In this document: positions 52,340 through 62,140 of the stretch, piece by piece | Layout: the number at the start of each line of letters is the position of its first letter | Position numbering within the stretch: the first letter of the stretch is position 1 | Assembly (NCBI RefSeq): GCF_021533195.1 | Contig: NZ_JAJNKB010000001.1 | Span: 868,001-932,000, forward strand | DNA: 64,000 nucleotides | From: Portibacter marinus | GTDB taxonomy: Bacteria > Bacteroidota > Bacteroidia > Chitinophagales > Saprospiraceae | Direction: 5' to 3' | Notes under the pieces: model-generated | What the model saw: the letters and a program-made list of their open reading frames with translations, nothing else | Database searches by the model: none | Told to the model about the DNA's origin: nothing | Translations under genes and position numbers: made by a program

Positions 52340-53398
52340 TCATTCTGCAAGTGATTCCGTTAGTATGGATTCCAATATTTCCTCGATTGAAAATGTAGCA
52401 CCACATATCACTTCGTCAGCAGCACCATAATATACGGTCACTCGATCACCTTGTACGATATGTCCATTAGTAAAGATCACTTTCTTAAAAAACCCTTCTT
52501 TTTCATAAGGTGCTTCTGGTTCCATTAATGGTTTAACTGACCTGGCAATAACTTTAGTAGGATTGTTCAAGTCCAGTAGTGCTGCTCCCAAACAGTATCT
52601 GCTATCTTGATCTGCACCATGATAGATCATAAGCCAGCCATCTTCAGTTTTTATGGGTGAGGTGCCGGCACCTACCCTCTCACTATCCCACATACCTTCT
52701 CTGGTCATCATAAGACAATGGTGATTTCCCCAGTGATAAAGGTCTGGAGAAGAAGACAACCAAATGAAATTACCACCTAATCCAACTCCAGAAGGTCGAT
52801 TCAAAGCAAAGTACTGCCCATTGATCGTTTCCTCGAATAATGCACAGTCTTTGTTATGGGGGAGAAAGATCATATCTGTCTTTACAAAGTTAATCCAGTC
52901 TTTGGTCGTTCTCATTCCAACGCCAACTCCAAGCTCTGAGACTTGAGTATACGTTAAATAATATTGATTTTCGATCTGACTCACTCTACAATCTTCAATA
53001 CCATAGGTTTCATAAATTCCTTGGCTTGAAAGGATATCAGGTATGTCGTCAGGCTTGTCAAAATGAATGCCATCTTCGCTGCAAACCAATCTCAAATGGG
53101 AAATAGTGGACAAGTAAGTAGAACCATCGTGCAAAAATTTTCTTGGATCAGAGGTATCCCAGCTGGAATCGTTTTCATCAAACTCGATAATATGTACATC
53201 TCCGTCCACCGTATAAATGGGTAAAGAGATTTTTCCTTTCTTTTGAATGGGTCTTTCTGCCACCCTTAGAAGAAGCCAAATTTTTCCATCAAAGGTGAAA
53301 GCCCCGGGGTTCATAACACAATCTATTTGCCAGTCACTCCTACTTGGCTCTAAATCTGCTTTGGTGATGATAGGGTTCGCAGTGAATCTTTTCTCCAT
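52340..53398 (-). CDS. GH130 family glycoside phosphorylase/hydrolase
   Basis: A 352-aa GH130 enzyme of standard length, without N-terminal extension. Core motifs: DCVMNPGAFTFDGKIWLLLR, GIEDCRVSQI with the catalytic Asp (about 143), SERVGAGTSPIKTEDGWLMIYHG, and CLGAALLDLNNPTKVIAR. In this family the Asp protonates the glycosidic bond through the sugar, and phosphate or water attacks. Whether it is a phosphorylase or one of the hydrolytic members depends on phosphate-binding Arg/His positions I cannot align by eye. No signal peptide, so cytoplasmic. It precedes the ABC binding protein by 9 nt. Confidence 0.92.
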   Translation of the reverse strand: MEKRFTANPIITKADLEPSRSDWQIDCVMNPGAFTFDGKIWLLLRVAERPIQKKGKISLPIYTVDGDVHIIEFDENDSSWDTSDPRKFLHDGSTYLSTISHLRLVCSEDGIHFDKPDDIPDILSSQGIYETYGIEDCRVSQIENQYYLTYTQVSELGVGVGMRTTKDWINFVKTDMIFLPHNKDCALFEETINGQYFALNRPSGVGLGGNFIWLSSSPDLYHWGNHHCLMMTREGMWDSERVGAGTSPIKTEDGWLMIYHGADQDSRYCLGAALLDLNNPTKVIARSVKPLMEPEAPYEKEGFFKKVIFTNGHIVQGDRVTVYYGAADEVICGATFSIEEILESILTESLAE

Positions 53399-53420
53399 TT
53401 TTGTTTGACTGTTTGAGTAA

Positions 53421-53447
53421 CTGCCCCTGTCAAAACGACAGGGGCAG
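53421..53447. promoter_or_regulatory. Strong hairpin between the LamG gene and the GH130/ABC genes
   Basis: CTGCCCCTGTC (53421-53431) pairs perfectly with GACAGGGGCAG (53437-53447), 11 bp with a 5-nt loop, in the only sizeable gap (75 nt) of the operon. No T run follows on the minus strand. It may be an mRNA-stabilising or processing hairpin that uncouples expression of the surface proteins from the transporter genes. Confidence 0.7.
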
Positions 53448-53473
53448 CAATTAAATCAATATCGGAAATTCAA

Positions 53474-56400
53474 TTACATCTTTATAAATGGCAAAGAACC
53501 GAGATTCTTTCCTCCATAATTGAAGTTCATATAATAAACACCACTTTTAAGATTTCTCACATTCACCTCTAAACTTCCCTGGGCAATTATTGATCTTTTT
53601 ACCACCTGCTTTCCGACTTGTCTTCCCTGCCCGTCGTAAATGTTTAACGTGACATCATGTTTATCCGGCAATCCGTGTGTGATGGTTAAAACATCAACAG
53701 CCGGATTAGGAAATACTTTGTCTACATACTTTTGGATGACGATCTCATCATAGACGCCAACAGTATTATTATCGTAAAGCTTAGTGACTTCTTCCGGTGT
53801 CAATGCACGATTGTAAATTTTTACTTCATCTAATCCACCAAGGAAAAATTGACCACCATCTATTGGGTTATTTCCAATACCCAGTGGTCTTGCGGTATTG
53901 TTTAATATTCCATTTACTGGTTTTTTATTGGCCTCCACACCATTGACATAAATGATGTCGTTATCCCCATCATGCACCATCGTAACGTGCCACCAAAAAC
54001 TTTTAACCATTTCATTTCCATCTCCACTATCCATGTCGGATATGAAGTTATCAAACTGTTGGTTTTTACTATTGGTGGTGAAAACGATCTTCAAATGTTG
54101 AGGTAGTGAAATCTTAAGTCTTTCGTCCCAATGTCCAAAGTCAAGCACGTAAGCTTCAGCATCACTAAGGTTAGTGGAATCAACTCTAATCCAAAAAGCG
54201 ATTGAGGTGAAGTCTGATAGCAAGTGTACGCCATTAGGTGCCAATATTGAATCCTGACCATTAAACTTGATATTTGTACCTCCATGAGGGTGTGTTGCAT
54301 CTTCAAAAGTCGGATCACCACCTATATTCCCGTGATTCATGTATGGAGTGGCATCCTCAGCATTGTTATTGAATGGATAATGTGCAACCAAACCAGGTTC
54401 CGCAGTCTCAAGTGGTTCAGTCGTCATCACAGTTATTTCTGTCGTTTCAGATACGTTCCCTGCGAGATCGAAAGCAGATACACCAAATGTGTAAAGTTCA
54501 CTTGCATTCAATCCACCTACGAGAACTGACAAGGCACTGCTTCCCAGAGAATCAAAGTACTCTCCATCCAGATAAACGATATATCCATTCACTTTTGTAT
54601 CATCTATTGCTGCATCCCAACTCAGTAATACAGAATTAAAACTTGGGGCCCCTACTAAATTGGTAGGTGGTGTTGGTGCTAGCGTATCAGGTGTCTCATC
54701 TTCTAATGTGGTGACGAAAATAGATGAGATGTCTGATTCATTTCCAGCTGCATCGACTGCGCTGACACCGAAGTGGTAATCAGTCAAAGGTGCCAGACCC
54801 GAAATGGACAACTCTGTATCCTCAGTAATGGCCGTCTTTATACTATCCTGATAAACGTTATAGCCGACCACTCCGACATTATCAGTTGCTGCTGTCCAGC
54901 TCAATAATACATTTGTAAATGCTACCTCAGCCGCTAAATCAAGAGGTACGCATGGCGCCTCACTATCTTCATTTTCTGATTCAGTGGATTGCTCGTTAAA
55001 TAACGCTAGAATTTCAGCTTCAGATAAAGCTCTGTTGTATACTTGTACTTCATCTAGTGATCCTGTAAAAACGTTACCACCATCTACAGCATTGTAACCC
55101 ATTCCAAAAGGATGATTGGTTACATTTAAATCGCCTTCCACTGCTTTTTCTGCTACTTTGATACCATCAAAGAATATTTGATCATTTACTCCATCATGAA
55201 CCACTGCGACGTGTGTCCATGTTTGCAATGGCAACTCTCCTCCTTCTCCGGAGTCCATATCTGAAATTCCTGAAGTATTATTGGTAGTCCATACCACTTT
55301 ACCATTAGAGGGAAGGGAAACTTTAAAGCGCTCCTGCCATCCACCGTGAGAAATTAAATAAACTTCTCCTTGTTCCGGATAGGCTTCAGGATAAGTCCAA
55401 AAGCTAAGCGTGGTAGTAGTCGAGTTCAACTGAGGAGAATTTGCAGCAGTACTGGAATTACTACCTGTGAAAAGTGCTGCCATATTGGACTTTCCAAATC
55501 GATCATCACGCAGAAGGATTGAAGATGCATGATTGTCGTAAGGGGTCTCATCCATACTATTTCCCATGAAGGAATAATACGCCACTAAATCTCCATCTAT
55601 ATCAGGAGTTGTTGATTCCAAATCATACAAGGCGGCTACCTCTTCAGCTGATAATCCAATATTAAAAATCTTAACATCATCCAAAGCTCCATCAAAGAAA
55701 CTTTCACCGCCAATCGGGTCAAAACCAATACCTAAAGGATATCCTGTCTTACTTAAAGGTCCCAACGATTCTTTCTCGTTGGCTAACTCACCATTCATGT
55801 AGATCAAATCCTTATCTCCTTCGTGTACCATCACCAAATGTGTCCAGGTATCCAGTTCCAATGGCGTCCCTGTATCCATGTCACTACAGCAATTAGTAGC
55901 GTTCGTAGTAAATACCGGCTTACCATGGCCAGGCAAAGAAATTTTCCATCGTTCTTGCCAACCTCCATGACTAAGTACGAAAACTTCACCGGATTCCGGG
56001 AAGCTGTTCGGGCGAATCCAAAAGCTTACTGAAGTATTTTCAGATTGCAATGCTGGAGAGTTAGGTGCAACCAGCGCTCCAGATGTAGCATTTCCTCCCC
56101 ATCCATGTCGATTCTCCACAGCCGTAATTTCTGTGACCGGTTCTGCATGGTTCATGTAGACACTTTCATCAAGTCCATTGCCGTTCAAATGATAATCTGC
56201 TACCATTCCTATACCTAGTACTGGAGGAGTCGACTGGTCAATATATAAACCTTCTATGGCTTCGGCATCCAACGCATGGTTAAATATCATTACATTGTCA
56301 AATGATGCTCTGGAGTAATTACTATTATCTATAGGATTATATCCTATGCCCAGTGGATGGGTGGTGCTATTCATATCTCCGGTGACATCTTTCTCCGCTG

Positions 56401-57550
56401 CAAGAATACCATTGACATAAATCTGATCCTTACTTCCATTATGAACCATAGTTAAATGCATCCACTGCCCAGGTATCAGTTCATTACCATCTCCGGAATC
56501 CATGTCTGAAATTCCTCCGTCATTGTTCGTTGTCCACACTGGTTTTCCATGTCCCGGAAGGGATATTTTCCATCGTTCCTGCCAACCACCATGAGACATC
56601 AGATAGTATTCACCTTCTTCAGGTAATTGGTCAACATTAACCCAAAAAGCAACCGTTGTTGTGGGCGAATTTAAATGACTGGAAGCACTTGCGGTGACCG
56701 TTGATTCTCCATTAAGAGAAACTGCAGATTGGCCATAACCAAAACGATTAGGTACGTAATCAACATTGTTAGTGGTGGCCGTATTTTCAAATCCTGACAC
56801 ATCTTTACCATTCCCATCAAAAGGATAGGATGCGACCAGTTGTTCTGTGTATTCCGGTGTTGTACTTTGTAACTCATAAAGGGCAAGAATAGCTGCATCA
56901 TCCAGAGCTGTATCAAAAATGACGACTTCATCCAGGTCTCCGTTAAGAACATTCGAACCTGACATAGGATCAAATCCCAACCCTAAGGGAGAAGAAGTAT
57001 TATTTAATTCTCCTGTCACCTCTTTTTCTGCGACAGCCACCCCGTTGATAAAAATCTTGTCTTTCACACCATCATGAGTGAATGCCAGATGGGTCCATTC
57101 TCCAACCGAGAGTTCATTACCATCTCCGGAATCCATATCTGAAATTCCGTTGGTACTATTGGTTGTCCAGATGGGCTTGCCGTGAGCAGGAAGGGAGACT
57201 TTAAAGCGCTCTTGCCACCCTCCATATGAAATGAGATAGATTTCACCCTGACCAGGTAATTCGTCCATCTTCACCCAAAAGCTCACCGTAGTAAATGGCG
57301 TATTTAATTGTGATGAATTTTCAGCAACAGCCTGGTCCTGATCCCCATCAAAGTGAATTGCACTTCGAGCTTGACCGAATCGGTCTGTGGTGAGGCTTGT
57401 TCCAGTAATGACCAGGTTATTCTCATTGGCTGTACCGTCTTTCAGGTCTCCTGAAAAATCGTACGAAACCAAGACATCCTGTGATACTCCACTTGATAGT
57501 GAAAGCATCGTTATCAGAAGTGTCCATGTGCACTTTAGTAATGTTTTCAT
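53474..57550 (-). CDS. T9SS-exported protein with five LamG modules and two FN3 modules
   Basis: A 1358-aa secreted protein. Signal peptide about 1-24. Then four tandem LamG/concanavalin-like modules (starting near residues 27, 237, 448 and 655), two fibronectin type III modules (about 870-1050: PCVPLDLAAEVAFTNVLLSW and APTPPTNLVGAPSFNSVLLS), a fifth LamG (about 1060-1260) and a T9SS sorting domain (about 1275-1358). Each LamG unit repeats SHGGWQERWKISLPGHGKP- and SDMDSGDGNEL-like stretches, so they come from recent internal duplication. No catalytic domain is visible; it probably binds or organises glycan on the surface, in a SusE/F-like role. Lies 25 nt after the next protein's gene, in the same operon. 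Confidence 0.87.
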   Translation of the reverse strand: MKTLLKCTWTLLITMLSLSSGVSQDVLVSYDFSGDLKDGTANENNLVITGTSLTTDRFGQARSAIHFDGDQDQAVAENSSQLNTPFTTVSFWVKMDELPGQGEIYLISYGGWQERFKVSLPAHGKPIWTTNSTNGISDMDSGDGNELSVGEWTHLAFTHDGVKDKIFINGVAVAEKEVTGELNNTSSPLGLGFDPMSGSNVLNGDLDEVVIFDTALDDAAILALYELQSTTPEYTEQLVASYPFDGNGKDVSGFENTATTNNVDYVPNRFGYGQSAVSLNGESTVTASASSHLNSPTTTVAFWVNVDQLPEEGEYYLMSHGGWQERWKISLPGHGKPVWTTNNDGGISDMDSGDGNELIPGQWMHLTMVHNGSKDQIYVNGILAAEKDVTGDMNSTTHPLGIGYNPIDNSNYSRASFDNVMIFNHALDAEAIEGLYIDQSTPPVLGIGMVADYHLNGNGLDESVYMNHAEPVTEITAVENRHGWGGNATSGALVAPNSPALQSENTSVSFWIRPNSFPESGEVFVLSHGGWQERWKISLPGHGKPVFTTNATNCCSDMDTGTPLELDTWTHLVMVHEGDKDLIYMNGELANEKESLGPLSKTGYPLGIGFDPIGGESFFDGALDDVKIFNIGLSAEEVAALYDLESTTPDIDGDLVAYYSFMGNSMDETPYDNHASSILLRDDRFGKSNMAALFTGSNSSTAANSPQLNSTTTTLSFWTYPEAYPEQGEVYLISHGGWQERFKVSLPSNGKVVWTTNNTSGISDMDSGEGGELPLQTWTHVAVVHDGVNDQIFFDGIKVAEKAVEGDLNVTNHPFGMGYNAVDGGNVFTGSLDEVQVYNRALSEAEILALFNEQSTESENEDSEAPCVPLDLAAEVAFTNVLLSWTAATDNVGVVGYNVYQDSIKTAITEDTELSISGLAPLTDYHFGVSAVDAAGNESDISSIFVTTLEDETPDTLAPTPPTNLVGAPSFNSVLLSWDAAIDDTKVNGYIVYLDGEYFDSLGSSALSVLVGGLNASELYTFGVSAFDLAGNVSETTEITVMTTEPLETAEPGLVAHYPFNNNAEDATPYMNHGNIGGDPTFEDATHPHGGTNIKFNGQDSILAPNGVHLLSDFTSIAFWIRVDSTNLSDAEAYVLDFGHWDERLKISLPQHLKIVFTTNSKNQQFDNFISDMDSGDGNEMVKSFWWHVTMVHDGDNDIIYVNGVEANKKPVNGILNNTARPLGIGNNPIDGGQFFLGGLDEVKIYNRALTPEEVTKLYDNNTVGVYDEIVIQKYVDKVFPNPAVDVLTITHGLPDKHDVTLNIYDGQGRQVGKQVVKRSIIAQGSLEVNVRNLKSGVYYMNFNYGGKNLGSLPFIKM

Positions 57551-57575
57551 AATTAGTAATTCAATTTAAAAAATG

Positions 57576-60500
57576 TTAATTCTTAATAAATTTTATGGTC
57601 TTCAAAGGATTACTCTCCTGGCATGCTACTAGTATGTAGAATCCAGGATCTATGTTTTCAATCTTAATAGGTTGATTTGGACTAAAATTTCTAAATTCTT
57701 TAATTTTTCTACCTGAATAATCATAAATCATCAGTAAATCAATGTGCTCTACTCCTTTCCCAGTCAATTCTAAATTGCTGGTCGTCGGGTTTGGGAAGAT
57801 TGTCAATTCTAACCCATTGACTTCATCTGTTAAACTTGAAATATCTCCCAACTCATATAAGTAAGCAGCTTGCTCTGGGGTGATTGCAAAATCATATATT
57901 TTGATCTCGTCTAATGTGCCCCTAAAATTGTATTCCTGTTCATCAGGTAAGGACTGAGCCAATAGTAATGGGTTATTAGTGGTTTTAATGCTTCCACCAA
58001 ATGCCGTAAAACCTTCCAGCTGGCCATTGACATAAAGCAGCATATAGTCGCCATCGAATGTAGCTACCATATGAATCCACTCTTCTTCAACTAATGGCGC
58101 TGTGCTGTCTAAATCTTTGATGCCTGATGTCGTATTCAAAGTCCATCTCAATCTCTTATCTGGGATAATCGAGACTTTATATCTGTTCTGCCAACTTCCA
58201 TGTGAAACAAGAAAACTTTCTCTTTCCGGCAGGTTTCCGGGTTTTAACCACATGCTGATCGTAACGGCATCCGTAAAATTTAAAATCGGCTTTGGAGCAA
58301 CCTGCATATGATGGGATGTTCCATTAAAAAAGTAGGCATTGTTCGGCATGCCATCGTAGCCTTCGGTCGAAACACCTCCTACTATTTGACCATCTAATTC
58401 ATTTCCTGAAAAGTCCTGTCCATTTCCCGCTAGCGGATAATAAGCTATTAAATTCCCCTCAACTTGCTCAAAGTCTCTGACTAGAATCTGCCGGGTTTTG
58501 CTAGCCTTCAATTGTTCAGGGTCAATGACTTCTAACCCCACCTCGTAGACGCCCTCCAACAATGGCAGTGTCCAAATTGCCTTATTGCTATCTCCCACAA
58601 TTTCACCTCCATCTACAGACCAGACAAAGATGAGAGGATCTCCATTCGCATCGGTTGCCATACCTTCTAACTCAACTTGTTGCCCTGGAGCAAAATAAGC
58701 TTCTTCGATATGAATTTCAATGATTTCAGGAGCTTGCTGTATTTCAGGTACAATCGTTACTGTAAAATGTGCACTGTCTGAAACCTGATCAGAAGATATT
58801 TCCAGCTCAATGAGGTATTCTCCAGCTTCGAACGGCATCACCGTTAATATCGAATCCGTATTTTCTTGTACTTCTCCATTCACTTGCCATGAATACATCA
58901 CCTCTTGTATATTTCCGGATCGCTCGATAGTGCTATAAACTTCAAAAGCTTCGTCAATTTCATAAATGTCTTTCGCCGTTGCTAAGGCTTTAATTCTTAG
59001 ATCACTCATTTGCTCTGCATCAGATCGATCATAATCCACTATGATACCATTGATGTACAATTGACCTTCTTTTAATTGGACCTCGCCGGATGCAGGAACA
59101 ATGACCGGCATGATCACTTCCTGTGACGGAATTTTCAAACTTACTTCGCCACTTACCCCGGTGTGAATCAACGATTCTGAGATGGGATCATAGATATCTA
59201 CTACTGACGCTCCTACGGCAAGAGATACTTCTTTTTCTTCATTGTATGGATTGTAATAAAGAAAGCTTGGATAGGCTTCATTTCGAAAGAAATCTGTTTT
59301 TAGCAGATCAATTTGCAAGACTTTTTCCACATTTGTTTTTTGGACTATGGCCCCAAGATATCCAACTGAAGATGAACCGTATAGTGCAAGATTGGTCTCG
59401 GCCCAACCTCCTTTCACCGCATCACCGGTTGCAAACGGAGAAAGACCATTAAAATCCTCTCGTATGGCTTCATATCCGATAACTTTCAAAGGATCGTTCT
59501 GTTCTGACCAATCAGAGCCGTCCTGTAGAAATGAAGGGAGAAAACTGTGATAAAACAGTCGATTGGCATTGGCCAAATTCAAAACCCACTTTGCAATGGC
59601 TCTGGCAAATCGTTTCTCATATCTTACCATAGGAACAAGTGCCGCAGCTTGCTGAATACCGTTTAATTGGAACGCATAATCAGTAGCCGTTTCAGATTCT
59701 CCTACCAGTCCACTTACATCGATGCCATTCCACGTGTCCACTATCGTTCCCCATCCGCGCAGATTTCCTCGGTCGAAAGACCAATTGACAAGTTTTTCTA
59801 CATCATACTTGGTACCTATTTCAGCATTCATCCGGGCAGCTGCATACGTACCATATGGAAGCTGTAATTCATAGGATGGGTTTCCATTTAAGGACACCAG
59901 ATATTCCATAGCCCATTCAGCTCCGATTCGGTATTTCTCCTCACCCAAAACTTGATAAGCGTTGTATAGCAGCCATGCAAAAGCACCAGCAGCTTCCGGC
60001 TCAGGGACTCCTTCTATTAGAGGCCTGTTCTCCGTAAAGCTCCAGGCGCGATAAGTCATAAAAGGTACGGACCAGGGTGCCGCATCTCCACCCATTGTTT
60101 TCAGCGCATCGAGCATGTTCTCAGCAATAAGTTGAAACTGCTGTTCCGCCTCTCCTCCCATATTAGGATATAAATCAAAAAGCTGGTAGAAAAACACATT
60201 GGGCATCATATCGTACCACCAATCTGTACCGCTCCTGGTCGCGTTTAAGTTTAAGTACAAGTTTTCTCCATTGGCCTTATTAAAGAAATCCTGGGACATA
60301 AGAATGAAATTATATCCATTCTGACTGCTTTTATCCACACCTACTAATGTTGCACCGACAAGGCTAGGTAAGATGTTTATAGCTTCGCCGGTCGTTTGAC
60401 CGATCGAGCCAACGTAGGTGGGAAGGCTGAAAAATTTATTTTCAGGGTAATTTTCCCCTTGATCAACGATCTTTAGAAACGGCTGAAAATCACCAGTGAG

Positions 60501-60683
60501 GCCCGGATCGTAAATGAAGCGGTCGTAATTGATCGCCACTTGTTTCCAATCCCGCATTTGATACGGGTTAGGCATCGATGGCATTTGATCTACTCTGGAA
60601 ATGCTTACTTGATTGCTCTGTGAGCTAAGGAATGAAGCCACAGTAAAAATCATCAATAGGGCAAGAATCGTCCTTTTCATCAA
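57576..60683 (-). CDS. T9SS-exported toroid-PKD-LamG protein of unknown activity
   Basis: A 1035-aa secreted protein. Signal peptide about 1-22; a large helical N-terminal part (about 30-480) with aromatic-rich helix pairs (TDWWYDMMPNVFFYQLFD, GGWAETNLALYGSSSVGYL) that looks like an (alpha/alpha) toroid; a beta-rich linker (about 490-575); PKD/Ig-like modules (about 580-745: DANGDPLIFVWSVDGGEI); one LamG (about 750-945, similar to those of the neighbour); and a T9SS sorting domain (about 955-1035: LELTIFPNPTTSNLELTG). It overlaps susD by 4 nt. The toroid may be a lyase or hydrolase acting on the locus's glycan, but I recognise no catalytic signature. Confidence 0.8.
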   Translation of the reverse strand: MMKRTILALLMIFTVASFLSSQSNQVSISRVDQMPSMPNPYQMRDWKQVAINYDRFIYDPGLTGDFQPFLKIVDQGENYPENKFFSLPTYVGSIGQTTGEAINILPSLVGATLVGVDKSSQNGYNFILMSQDFFNKANGENLYLNLNATRSGTDWWYDMMPNVFFYQLFDLYPNMGGEAEQQFQLIAENMLDALKTMGGDAAPWSVPFMTYRAWSFTENRPLIEGVPEPEAAGAFAWLLYNAYQVLGEEKYRIGAEWAMEYLVSLNGNPSYELQLPYGTYAAARMNAEIGTKYDVEKLVNWSFDRGNLRGWGTIVDTWNGIDVSGLVGESETATDYAFQLNGIQQAAALVPMVRYEKRFARAIAKWVLNLANANRLFYHSFLPSFLQDGSDWSEQNDPLKVIGYEAIREDFNGLSPFATGDAVKGGWAETNLALYGSSSVGYLGAIVQKTNVEKVLQIDLLKTDFFRNEAYPSFLYYNPYNEEKEVSLAVGASVVDIYDPISESLIHTGVSGEVSLKIPSQEVIMPVIVPASGEVQLKEGQLYINGIIVDYDRSDAEQMSDLRIKALATAKDIYEIDEAFEVYSTIERSGNIQEVMYSWQVNGEVQENTDSILTVMPFEAGEYLIELEISSDQVSDSAHFTVTIVPEIQQAPEIIEIHIEEAYFAPGQQVELEGMATDANGDPLIFVWSVDGGEIVGDSNKAIWTLPLLEGVYEVGLEVIDPEQLKASKTRQILVRDFEQVEGNLIAYYPLAGNGQDFSGNELDGQIVGGVSTEGYDGMPNNAYFFNGTSHHMQVAPKPILNFTDAVTISMWLKPGNLPERESFLVSHGSWQNRYKVSIIPDKRLRWTLNTTSGIKDLDSTAPLVEEEWIHMVATFDGDYMLLYVNGQLEGFTAFGGSIKTTNNPLLLAQSLPDEQEYNFRGTLDEIKIYDFAITPEQAAYLYELGDISSLTDEVNGLELTIFPNPTTSNLELTGKGVEHIDLLMIYDYSGRKIKEFRNFSPNQPIKIENIDPGFYILVACQESNPLKTIKFIKN

Positions 60684-62137
60684 TATCCAGGGTTTTGAAT
60701 TAAGGCATTATTCAGATCAATTTCGATTTGTGGTATGGGAAAGACTTCATGTTTCCCTTGCTCAAATTCGGGTAAAATGTCAGTAGCGATTTCCCACCTG
60801 ACCAGATCGAAGAAACGATGCATTTCAAGTCCCAATTCGACCTTTCTTTCATGTCTGATCGCATTTCTAATCTGGTCCTGACTTTCGGCAATAATTAATG
60901 GCAAAGTATTTTCGGGATCATCACTCTGCTGTCGAGCGCGAGATCGCACCGTTTCCAATGCCTGTTCTGCTTCTGTTAGATTATTTAATTCCGCCTGAGC
61001 TTCAGCTTCCCACAACAAAACTTCAGCATAGCGGATATTAGGATAATTGATTCCTCCATCCGCCTTTTGTTCTGTAGTACTATCTGGTTGTATAAATTTC
61101 TGAGGACTATGCCCGGTGGTGCTAAAGGATCTCTTGTATGTAACTCCTACATAATCTTCATTGTTACTGGCAGCAGTAAATGCTCGACGCGGATCGCCCT
61201 CCTCAAAGCTACTCATATAATCTTGCGTGACTTCAGCAAAACCATAACCATCTATTTTTCTTGAAGCCCACCATTGATTTAAGAAATTACCCACACCAAG
61301 CTGAAGGCTTGCATGCTGAATTTCCCAAACAGATTCTTCATTATTCTGGGTATTCAAGGAAAAATTATCGTTGTAGTTGTCTACCAGGCTGTAAACATTC
61401 AGGTCCTTGATTTCTGCAACTTTATCAACTACTTGTTGCCATTCTTCAAGATAAAGAAGCGTTTTAGCAGCAAGGGCCAATGCTGCCCCCTTTGTCGCTC
61501 TTCCTAAATTGATGTTTTCATATTCAGCAGGAAGTAAAACCGCAGCTTCATTGCAATCTTCAATAACTTGCCTAAACACATTTTCCCTGGAAGTTTTAGG
61601 TATTTTTAACTCATCTGGAGGAAAGACAGTCAGGTACAAAGGAACCCCACCAAAAACCTGGGCAAGGGAAAAATAATAATATGACCTCAGAAAAAGCGCC
61701 TCTCCAGTTATTCGGTCTTTTGCGTCATCGTTGATTTCAATCGAGTTTATATTATCCAGTACCAGGTTACATTGATTGATACCTTTGTACTGTAACTTCC
61801 AAAATGTATTTAATTCTTCAGTTCTAGGGGTATAGGTGAAGGATTCCATTTCTATCAAGCCAGCTCTCGATCCATCTCCACCCGGTATGGCTTCGTCTCC
61901 GGTCAATACCGCAAATGCCCAATAAAAGTTATTATTCTGGTTGTTAAATAATAGGGGATTATAAGCAGCATTAATGGCTTGTTCAGCGTCCTCTGCAGTC
62001 TGAAAAAAAGAAGAACTATCTAGTGTTGCAATGGGATCCTTATCTAATATATCAGTACAGGACACAATAATTAGAACAATTGCAAGTGCAAAATATTTGT
62101 AAAGTAGTAGGTACTTGATTTTTCTATTTGATATCAT
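60680..62137 (-). CDS. susD: SusD/RagB family nutrient-binding outer-membrane lipoprotein
   Basis: A 485-aa SusD-like protein, which forms the lid over the SusC channel and binds glycan at the cell surface. Lipobox IVSCTD (Cys27) follows a somewhat long N-region. SusD motifs: FFQTAEDAEQAINAAYNPL near the start, GEALFLRSYYYFSLAQVFGG, YPNIRYAEVLLWEAEAQAEL, and RHERKVELGLEMHRFFDLVR with WEIATDILP. The C-terminus (IPQIEIDLNNALIQNPGY) is standard. It lies 3 nt after the SusC stop and overlaps the next gene by 4 nt. Confidence 0.96.
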   Translation of the reverse strand: MISNRKIKYLLLYKYFALAIVLIIVSCTDILDKDPIATLDSSSFFQTAEDAEQAINAAYNPLLFNNQNNNFYWAFAVLTGDEAIPGGDGSRAGLIEMESFTYTPRTEELNTFWKLQYKGINQCNLVLDNINSIEINDDAKDRITGEALFLRSYYYFSLAQVFGGVPLYLTVFPPDELKIPKTSRENVFRQVIEDCNEAAVLLPAEYENINLGRATKGAALALAAKTLLYLEEWQQVVDKVAEIKDLNVYSLVDNYNDNFSLNTQNNEESVWEIQHASLQLGVGNFLNQWWASRKIDGYGFAEVTQDYMSSFEEGDPRRAFTAASNNEDYVGVTYKRSFSTTGHSPQKFIQPDSTTEQKADGGINYPNIRYAEVLLWEAEAQAELNNLTEAEQALETVRSRARQQSDDPENTLPLIIAESQDQIRNAIRHERKVELGLEMHRFFDLVRWEIATDILPEFEQGKHEVFPIPQIEIDLNNALIQNPGY

Positions 62138-62140
62138 GGC

